From an uncultured bacterium (GTDB lineage Bacteria > Actinomycetota > Coriobacteriia > Coriobacteriales > Coriobacteriaceae): a DNA stretch of 19,581 bases. Positions 14,080 through 19,581 of this stretch are shown here, in pieces. The notes below the pieces were generated by a model that worked only from the letters and a program-made list of their open reading frames with translations, was not told the origin of the DNA and ran no database searches. The stretch covers positions 1-19,581 of the forward strand of contig CAJMRZ010000008.1 of the NCBI GenBank assembly GCA_905215945.1, read 5' to 3'. The first letter of the stretch is position 1. Every line of letters begins with the position of its first letter. The position numbers and the translations under genes are program-made.

Positions 14080-15828
14080 GTGGCCGACCAGGACGTCAAG
14101 ATGCTCATCGAGCGCATTATGGCCGAGGCCCGGACCCATCAGTCCGCCCGCTTCTCAAACGAAATCTATGCTGACGAGCCGATTCTCAAGACCGGTCGTC
14201 AGATGCAGAACTTCCTCCCCGACCAGTACCGCAAGATGCGCGAGATATCACGCTGGCAAGAGGATCCCAAAGGCGGCGCGGGACGTTGGCTATCGGAGGC
14301 GGAGCTCTTTTACCGCCAAGGCCTGCTGATGGCCGACTTCGAGGACGATTGCCCCTACAACGGCACCTTTAAGTCGTACTTTCCCACCTACAATGCCATG
14401 AGCGATCGACAGTTGCGCGGCTACTTTACCTGGCGTGCCCAAGTGCGCCGCGGAACCGTCGAGGAAACGTCTACATCCTTTGCCTTTCTGTATCTCTATG
14501 AGCTGATTTGCGGCATTGGCGTAGATGATCCGCTCGAAGGTTTTAACAAGATCAAGGCCTTTTGGGATGCCTACCGCGCCTTTGAGCCCGGCATCGACCG
14601 GTTTGCACGCGTGTGGTTGCAGGACTACGCCGTGTTCCACGGGCTCGACCCCAAGCTGCTTCGCGACTCTAAAACCGTCATGTTCGATAACGCCCTTATC
14701 GAGCTGCGGCACGCGGCACGAGACCTTGTGCCAGCGCCGGCACCGTCCGGCCAGACCCCCAAGCGTCGCAAAACCTCCGAGCCCACGCTCCCCCTTCCGC
14801 CCGATGAGGTGCGCGAGGAGCGACTCATGGCCGCCATCAACGCCCTCTCCACGTACAACCTGAATAACTCACGGCTCGACCGTTCCCACCATCGCGACCT
14901 GCGCCACGTGGCATGCGCCGTGTATGTCCGCATGGCGCGCTACTATGACACGCACCGAAAGACCAGCATCGTGGCGAGTTTATTTGGGGAGGAGACGGCC
15001 ATGCCCTACACCATGTTTGCCTCGGCCGTATTCTTTGCGCCCGAGCGCCACGAGGACTGCGAATACCGCCTGGATCCCATCCATATCTACCGTTGCCAAA
15101 ACGGCTTTTGGGAATGCATGCGTATCCACGGCAGCAGGCAAAAGAGCAGCAAACTCGGCGAAATGATGCGCGCCTGCGACCAACGCCTGCGCCTGGCGCT
15201 GGACCCCGCCCATCCCCTTAAGGAAGAAAAGGTCCCCAAATATCTGGCCAAGATTATCGATGACGAGATTGTGGCATGGCTTTCGTGGGACGCCGCACAC
15301 CAGCCCGTCAAGATCGATATCGATCTGAGTCAGCTGGGGCACATTCGAAGCGCCGCCGCGCAAACGCGTGAAGCACTTTTGATCGATGAAGAGCGCGAGG
15401 ACGATGTGCTCGCAGAGGTCGATACGGTGAGCTTCGAGCAGCCGAAAGCCGAGGCCGCAGCAGACGCGCTTGTCGAGCCGGTCACGACGGCCGCAAGGCA
15501 GGACGAGGCCGATGAGCCAACCATTTCCACCGAACAGTTTGGTGTCGTGGCGCCGCTTCTCGTGCCGACACCCCCGCTCGCAGCGGCTGCGTCCACTGAA
15601 CTCGCGCCTGCCGCAACCGCGTATCTGCGCGCACTGCTCGAGCAAAACGCAGCGCAAGCGACATCGGCAGTGGAGAGGTCGGGCCAGAGCGAGGATATGC
15701 TCGTCGATACCATCAACGAGGCGCTCTTTGACCTGGTGGGTGACACCGTTATCGAGTTTGGAGCGGCAGGACCGCAGATCATCGAGGATTACGAAGCAGA
15801 CGTGAGAGGATACCTAGACCATGAGTGA
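14080..15828 (+). CDS. sngA: TerB_N/TerB_C-domain protein, Shango defence component SngA
   Basis: This is a 582-aa cytoplasmic protein with a TerB_N domain in the first ~210 residues (YFPTYNAMSDRQLRGYFTWR, then a conserved FAFLYLYELICGIG). A central ~240-430 helical region follows, then an A/E/P-rich linker (about 430-500). The TerB_C-like end contains DTINEALFDLVGDTVIEFG. Such proteins sit next to DUF2791-type ATPases and helicases in predicted DNA-processing stress systems and form SngA of the Shango anti-phage system. The start is GTG, with GGAG in AGGAGAGGAG five bases upstream. It overlaps the ATPase gene by eight bases, consistent with a co-translated pair. The domain call is firm; defence against phage is inferred from the family and pairing. 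Confidence 0.8.
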   Translation: MADQDVKMLIERIMAEARTHQSARFSNEIYADEPILKTGRQMQNFLPDQYRKMREISRWQEDPKGGAGRWLSEAELFYRQGLLMADFEDDCPYNGTFKSYFPTYNAMSDRQLRGYFTWRAQVRRGTVEETSTSFAFLYLYELICGIGVDDPLEGFNKIKAFWDAYRAFEPGIDRFARVWLQDYAVFHGLDPKLLRDSKTVMFDNALIELRHAARDLVPAPAPSGQTPKRRKTSEPTLPLPPDEVREERLMAAINALSTYNLNNSRLDRSHHRDLRHVACAVYVRMARYYDTHRKTSIVASLFGEETAMPYTMFASAVFFAPERHEDCEYRLDPIHIYRCQNGFWECMRIHGSRQKSSKLGEMMRACDQRLRLALDPAHPLKEEKVPKYLAKIIDDEIVAWLSWDAAHQPVKIDIDLSQLGHIRSAAAQTREALLIDEEREDDVLAEVDTVSFEQPKAEAAADALVEPVTTAARQDEADEPTISTEQFGVVAPLLVPTPPLAAAASTELAPAATAYLRALLEQNAAQATSAVERSGQSEDMLVDTINEALFDLVGDTVIEFGAAGPQIIEDYEADVRGYLDHE

Positions 15829-17074
15829 CACCGCATCCGCAGCGCCCCGCGTACCCAAACGCGTCGCCGCCGTTATCCTAAACTCGCTCAAGGGCGGCGT
15901 GGTCCCGCGCATCGGCCTTCCCTATATCACCGTGGGACGCGAGGTCGAGATTCGCGCCCTACTCACCGATTTGAGTCTCATCGCCGATGGCGGCGCGAGC
16001 TTCCGCTTTCTGGTCGGTCGCTACGGAGCCGGCAAGAGCTTTTTGCTCCAGACCATCCGCACGCACGCCATGGGCGAGGGATTCGTCGTCGCCGATGCAG
16101 ACTTATCCCCCGAGCGCCGTCTGCAGGGCGGGCAGGGGCAGGGCCTTGCCACCTACCGCGAGCTCATACGCAACATATCGACCAAGACGCGCCCCGAGGG
16201 CGGTGCGCTCAACCTTATTCTTGATCGCTGGGTCGCCTCGTGCGCCGACGTCGACGAGTCGGTCGTCAATGCCCAACTGGCTCCGCTCGAGGAAATGGTC
16301 CACGGCTTCGACTTCACCCGCATGCTCCGCCGCTATCGCACGGCCGTATCCGAGGGCGACGAAGAAGCCATGAGCCGCGTGACCAAATGGATCCGCGGCG
16401 AATACCGTACCAAGAGCGAGGCTCGCGCCGAGCTGGGCCCCTCGACCATCATCAGCGATGACGGCTGGTACGACTACGTTAAGCTCATCGCGCGTTTTTT
16501 GGTCTGCAGCGGCTACAAGGGTATGTTGGTGCTCATCGACGAGCTCGTGAATCTGTATAAGATTCCCAACGCCATCACGCGCCAGTACAACTACGAGAAG
16601 ATCCTGACCATGTACAACGACACGCTCCAGGGCAAGGCGCAGTATCTGGGCATGATTATGGGCGGCACGCCAACCTCCATCGAAGACCGCCGCCGCGGCG
16701 TGTTCTCCTACGAGGCTCTGCGCAGCCGACTCGCTCAGGGTCGCTTTGCGCGCGAGGACCTTAAGGACATGCTCGCGCCCATCATCCGTCTGCAGCCACT
16801 CACCTACGAGGAGCTGCTGGTGTTGATCGAAAAACTCATGCAAATTCACACCGGCACATACCCGGACGAACTGCTGGAACAGGCGGTCCGCTGTTTCTTT
16901 GACCTCACGCCCGCGGGTATGATCCGCGCCCTACAACTGGACCGGCCCATCTTCGCGGACGCCTGCAACTATGGCCACTTCACCAGGGCAAGCCTGCCGT
17001 GGGAGCTGACCGGGCAGGCTGGAAAGTTTGCGGAGTTGTGTGCAGAGCTGGAGTGCGGAGATGATGGCGGCTGA
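15821..17074 (+). CDS. sngB: BrxD/DUF2791-like P-loop ATPase SngB, truncated and fused in frame to a MetK tail
   Basis: This is a 417-aa reading frame. Residues 1 to about 343 are a DUF2791-family P-loop ATPase: Walker A GRYGAGKS (66-73), Walker B MLVLIDE (235-241), IMGGTPTSIEDRRRGVFSYE and RLQPLTYEELLVLIEKLMQ, the usual late segment. BrxD of BREX and SngB of Shango are the relevant relatives. From about residue 344 the sequence is no longer SngB: DLTPAGMIRALQLDRPIF and NYGHFTRASLPWE are the C-terminus of S-adenosylmethionine synthetase. The ATPase's own last part is missing, and the expected third gene, the SngC helicase, does not follow. The fusion is probably non-functional as a defence ATPase, although all nucleotide-binding motifs remain. 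Confidence 0.78.
   Translation: MSDTASAAPRVPKRVAAVILNSLKGGVVPRIGLPYITVGREVEIRALLTDLSLIADGGASFRFLVGRYGAGKSFLLQTIRTHAMGEGFVVADADLSPERRLQGGQGQGLATYRELIRNISTKTRPEGGALNLILDRWVASCADVDESVVNAQLAPLEEMVHGFDFTRMLRRYRTAVSEGDEEAMSRVTKWIRGEYRTKSEARAELGPSTIISDDGWYDYVKLIARFLVCSGYKGMLVLIDELVNLYKIPNAITRQYNYEKILTMYNDTLQGKAQYLGMIMGGTPTSIEDRRRGVFSYEALRSRLAQGRFAREDLKDMLAPIIRLQPLTYEELLVLIEKLMQIHTGTYPDELLEQAVRCFFDLTPAGMIRALQLDRPIFADACNYGHFTRASLPWELTGQAGKFAELCAELECGDDGG
16850..17074 (+). pseudogene. metK: S-adenosylmethionine synthetase 3' fragment
   Basis: The last ~74 codons of the sngB reading frame match the end of MetK: GTYPDELLEQAVRCFFDLTP, MIRALQLDRPIF, and NYGHF followed by LPWE, corresponding to the family's 'FDLRPAAII..LDLRRPIY..TAAYGHFGR...PWE'. 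Nothing of the ATP- or methionine-binding core is present, so it has no synthetase activity. Extra metK copies next to PAPS-reductase-family genes are common cargo of Firmicutes ICEs, and such a gene does follow here. The left limit is approximate because the join is seamless at the protein level. Confidence 0.72.
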
Positions 17075-17814
17075 AACATATAGCATCCTGTTCCTTTGGA
17101 AAGGACAGCATCGCCACCATCCTGCTGGCGCTCCGCTACGGGGAACCGCTGGATGAGGCGGTGTACTGCGAAGTTATGTTTGACAGCCATATCTCCGGCG
17201 AGGTGCCGGAGCACCGGGACTTCATCTATGGCACGGCCATCCCCGCGCTGGAGCGCATGGGCGTAAAGATCCGCATTCTTCGTGGGCTGCAGACCTATGT
17301 GGGGCTGTTCACCGGGCGGATCACCCGCGGGCCGAAAAAGGGCCTGCTCCGCTCCTTTCCCATCTGTGGGCGATGCGCCGTCCAGCGGGACTGCAAACTG
17401 AAACCGATTTTACGGTACCAGAAAAGCCTCCCGCCGGACACGGTCCAATACATCGGCATCGCCAGGGATGAGCAGGAGCGGCTGCTCCGGCTGGACGGAC
17501 GCCGTGTTTCCCTGTTGGACAAGTATGGCTATACGGAACAGGACGCAAAGCAGCTCTGCCGGGAGGCGGGGCTGCTTTCTCCTGTCTATGACTTCACCGA
17601 CAGGGGCGGCTGCTGGTTCTGCCCCAACGCCAGGCGACGGGAACTCCGCCATCTCTATGACCACCACCCGGATCTGTGGGCCAGGATGCTGGAACTGCAG
17701 GCCCTGCCGGGAAAGGTCACTGAGAAGTTTAACCGGACCACGACATTTTCGGAAATTGACGCAGGTTTTCGGCGTGAAGATGAACAACTCAGCCTATGGA
17801 AAAACGCTGCATAG
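17061..17814 (+). pseudogene. PAPS-reductase-family (PP-loop) protein, frameshifted near the start
   Basis: The body (frame of 17092-17814) is a phosphoadenosine-phosphosulfate-reductase-family protein of the mobile-element type. It has KDSIATILLALRYGE, EVMFDSHISGEVPEHRDFI, a cysteine pair in FPICGRCAVQRDCK and GGCWFCPNARRREL, likely metal or cluster ligands. The natural start ATGATGGCGGCTGAA at 17061 (overlapping the MetK tail) is in a different frame. The PP-loop, normally SGGKDS, is reduced: only TTCCTTTGGA stands between ATCCTG and AAGGACAGC. Adding five bases such as TCCGG restores LFLSGGKDS and the frame. A product could start at GTG 17161 but would lack the PP-loop. It is either a real pseudogene or a sequencing or assembly error. 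Confidence 0.7.
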
Positions 17815-17831
17815 CGGTGAAGGGAGGTTTC

Positions 17832-18545
17832 ATGCCAAATCATATCACAAATTTGATCTCATTTGGAGATCAGCCGGAGCAGGTCGCCGCTTTCCATCAA
17901 ATGCTGCGGGATCTGCGCCAGAAGGATGGTGTTTACGGGAGCATCGATTTTAACAAACTCATCCCTATGCCAAAAGCCTTAGACATTGAATCCGGAACCA
18001 GGACAACCAACGGCCTTGACGCATATCGCCGGTTTATAACTGGTGACAAAGCCGGCGCGGAAGCTTTCCAAAAAGAACATCCGGAGGAATGGGCGCTTGG
18101 GAAACAGGCGTATGAGAATATTCAGCAGTACGGTTCCCCCACCTGGTACGAGTGGTGTAATAAAAATTGGGGAACCAAATGGAATGCGTATTCCTGTGTG
18201 GAACTGGGTAAGGATGATGATACCCTGGAGTTCTTTACTGCCTGGAGCAGCGTCCCGACAATTTTGGAGGCCCTTTCGAGAAAGTACCCGGATCAGACTA
18301 TCTCCTACTGCTGGGCAGACGAGGACATCGGGAGCAATGTGGGAGAGGCTGTATACAAAAACGGAGAAATGATCGATGCAAACATCCCGGAACCCGGATC
18401 CAGAGAGGCGTATGAACTGGCGTCGGATATCATGGGGATCGACCTTGCAGACTTTGACCTCTATCTCTCTGCGGATAAAAGCACCTATGAGTACCATGAG
18501 GACCCACCCAAAACAAAACGCACCAAGGATGGGCCGGCGAGATGA
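17832..18545 (+). CDS. YubB/DUF1281 ferredoxin-like-domain protein of mobile elements
   Basis: This is a 237-aa soluble protein starting MPNHITNLISFGDQPEQVAA, the opening typical of YubB/DUF1281-like proteins carried by plasmids, phages and ICEs. Other marks are DFNKLIPMPKALD, YEWCNKNWGTKWNAYSCVE, EFFTAWSSVPTILEALSRKY and YCWADEDIGSNVGE, all conserved in that group as I recall it. No enzymatic function is known; the fold is predicted as ferredoxin-like without an iron-sulphur motif. The ATG at 17832 has GGGAGG four bases upstream. It overlaps the next gene by four bases (ATGA), so the two are coupled. The codon use and content fit a Firmicutes ICE rather than the flanking chromosome. Confidence 0.78.
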   Translation: MPNHITNLISFGDQPEQVAAFHQMLRDLRQKDGVYGSIDFNKLIPMPKALDIESGTRTTNGLDAYRRFITGDKAGAEAFQKEHPEEWALGKQAYENIQQYGSPTWYEWCNKNWGTKWNAYSCVELGKDDDTLEFFTAWSSVPTILEALSRKYPDQTISYCWADEDIGSNVGEAVYKNGEMIDANIPEPGSREAYELASDIMGIDLADFDLYLSADKSTYEYHEDPPKTKRTKDGPAR

Positions 18546-19312
18546 CATTTTACGAACAGGAACTTCGGAAACTGTTTGCGGACGGCATGGTGATCGGCAG
18601 CCCCAAGTTTACAGGCCGGGCCTGTTTGGGAACGCTGGGAAAGGATCTCCGTGTCCGTGTGCAGTTTGTGACATCCGGCTATGCGGACCACTATGACGCC
18701 ATCAGCGTTACGGTGCTGAACCGCACAGACGGCGTGGTAGATAAGCTCCGCCTCCGGCTGAAGGATATCCTCGGCATCAAGCAGGTGCCGGGCAACCCCA
18801 ACTTCCGTAATGGCGTATCACCGCATATCTGGGAAGATGGCGGAAAGGCGGAGTGGTATGCCTTCCGCCCAACCGCGGCGGACTATTCCGCCATGCGGCA
18901 GGCTGTGAGCGAGTACCTGGACGTGTTTCGGGATCGTGTGACGGAGCGCCGGCAGGACGGCCCGAAACTCGTTTACATCTGCGCCCCGCTGCGTGGCGAG
19001 GTAGAGAAAAATATCGCCTTCGCCAGAGAAAAAGCGCGGGAGGTGTTCGCGGAGGGCAACGTGCCCGTCTGCCCGCACCTCTTATTTCCGCCTATTGCCG
19101 ACACTGGTAATCCGGCACAGGATCAGGCGGCACGGGAGATGGGCCTGCGGCTGGTGGAGCACTGCCAGCAGGTCAATGTGTACGGTACTGTGCGTACACC
19201 GGGGATGCTGGCGGAGATCCGCAGGGCGGAGGAACTTAACATCCCGGTCAAGGCCGACCAGCCAGGGCTTAAAAAGAAAAAGGACCGTCCCAGGCGCGGC
19301 CAGATCAGATAG
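18542..19312 (+). CDS. DUF4406-domain protein with an extra N-terminal domain
   Basis: This is a 256-aa protein. Residues 1-140 form a domain I cannot name (GYADHYDAISVTVLNRTDG, then NPNFRNGVSPHIWEDGGKAE). Residues ~141-240 are a DUF4406 domain: KLVYICAPLRGEVEKNIAFA, GNVPVCPHLLFPPI, and GTVRTPGMLAEIRRAEELNI. DUF4406 is related to nucleoside 2-deoxyribosyltransferases, so nucleotide or nucleoside binding is plausible. The tail is very basic (KKKKDRPRRGQIR). It is coupled to the upstream gene by an ATGA overlap and followed after eight bases by another gene with AGGAGG, so it sits in a continuing ICE operon. Function unproven. Confidence 0.78.
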   Translation: MTFYEQELRKLFADGMVIGSPKFTGRACLGTLGKDLRVRVQFVTSGYADHYDAISVTVLNRTDGVVDKLRLRLKDILGIKQVPGNPNFRNGVSPHIWEDGGKAEWYAFRPTAADYSAMRQAVSEYLDVFRDRVTERRQDGPKLVYICAPLRGEVEKNIAFAREKAREVFAEGNVPVCPHLLFPPIADTGNPAQDQAAREMGLRLVEHCQQVNVYGTVRTPGMLAEIRRAEELNIPVKADQPGLKKKKDRPRRGQIR

Positions 19313-19320
19313 GAGGTAAA

Positions 19321-19581
19321 ATGGCAGAAATCAAGATAGTCACCATCGACGAACTGCGTCAGATGAACGATCAGGAGGGCCTCATCCTCCAGGGCTGCGG
19401 CGGGGACCTCCAGGAGTGGGTGGATGGTATCAATGAGCTGTTTGCCCAGGCTGGTATCCTACAGGCCGGCAGCGCATGGAAAGCCGAAGCTGTGAGGAGC
19501 TTCCAGTACGATGGCCTGACCAACCTGCTGTTTCCCTTTGAGGGTGTTTTGATGGATGTGGGAAAGCTGGCCATGTGGCGG
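19321..19581 (+). CDS. Hypothetical ICE-type protein, 5' part only
   Basis: The frame is open from the ATG at 19321 to the end of the window (87 codons) and continues beyond it. AGGAGG lies four bases before the ATG. The protein begins MAEIKIVTIDELRQMNDQEG and continues with GLILQGCGGDLQEWVDGINE, then SFQYDGLTNLLFPFEGV. I do not recognise a domain. It sits eight bases after the DUF4406 gene and is very likely in the same operon. Confidence 0.65.
   Translation, partial: MAEIKIVTIDELRQMNDQEGLILQGCGGDLQEWVDGINELFAQAGILQAGSAWKAEAVRSFQYDGLTNLLFPFEGVLMDVGKLAMWR

Noticed and set aside
16103..16849. Minus-strand frame of 248 codons opposite sngB
   Set aside because: It is antisense to the ATPase with its clear Walker motifs, and its composition is typical of a shadow frame.
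1..19581. Search by eye for CRISPR arrays, insertion sequences, integrase genes and ICE att repeats
   Set aside because: No regularly spaced repeats, transposase motifs or recombinase genes were seen. The ICE-type block has no visible end structure in this window.

Overview
The window looks like a chromosomal segment of a high-GC gut Coriobacteriia, most likely Collinsella or a close relative. This rests on recognised gene types, strongly GC-rich codon use and an LAXTG-type sortase signal; no database search was possible. From about 16.85 kb to the right end the content changes to cargo typical of integrative and conjugative elements (ICEs) of gut Firmicutes.

Left part (1-9605), ordinary metabolism and transport. 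It holds the 3' end of purL with a clear terminator, an EamA/DMT-family exporter, a membrane GGDEF diguanylate cyclase, a KdgT-type 2-keto-3-deoxygluconate permease and an overlapping azlC-azlD pair for branched-chain amino acid export. An HD-domain hydrolase follows, converging on a three-gene minus-strand operon: FAD-linked 2-hydroxyacid dehydrogenase, EtfB, and EtfA with an N-terminal two-cluster ferredoxin domain. That operon has the composition of the electron-confurcating lactate dehydrogenase (LctD-LctB-LctC) of acetogens, which couples lactate oxidation to NAD reduction with ferredoxin input.

Middle part (9606-13991). A 345-base stretch without a convincing gene precedes a tight plus-strand cluster of five poorly known genes: a 98-aa cytoplasmic protein, a 169-aa membrane-anchored protein, a 199-aa secreted single-domain protein, a 93-aa protein with signal peptide and LAQTG sortase signal, and a 476-aa secreted cysteine-containing protein. 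It looks like a cell-surface or adhesin module and is the best candidate for something undescribed. A DUF554 membrane protein follows.

Right part (14080-19581). Two overlapping genes encode a TerB_N/TerB_C protein and a DUF2791/BrxD-like P-loop ATPase. These are the first two genes of the three-gene Shango anti-phage system (SngA, SngB; the helicase SngC should follow). The ATPase is cut short at about residue 343 and continues in frame into the last ~74 residues of an S-adenosylmethionine synthetase (MetK). After this come a PAPS-reductase-family gene broken at its PP-loop, a YubB/DUF1281-like protein, a DUF4406 protein and the start of another gene, all in the style of Firmicutes ICE cargo. 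Either a recombination replaced the end of the Shango locus with ICE DNA, or the contig is a chimeric assembly; the sequence alone cannot decide.
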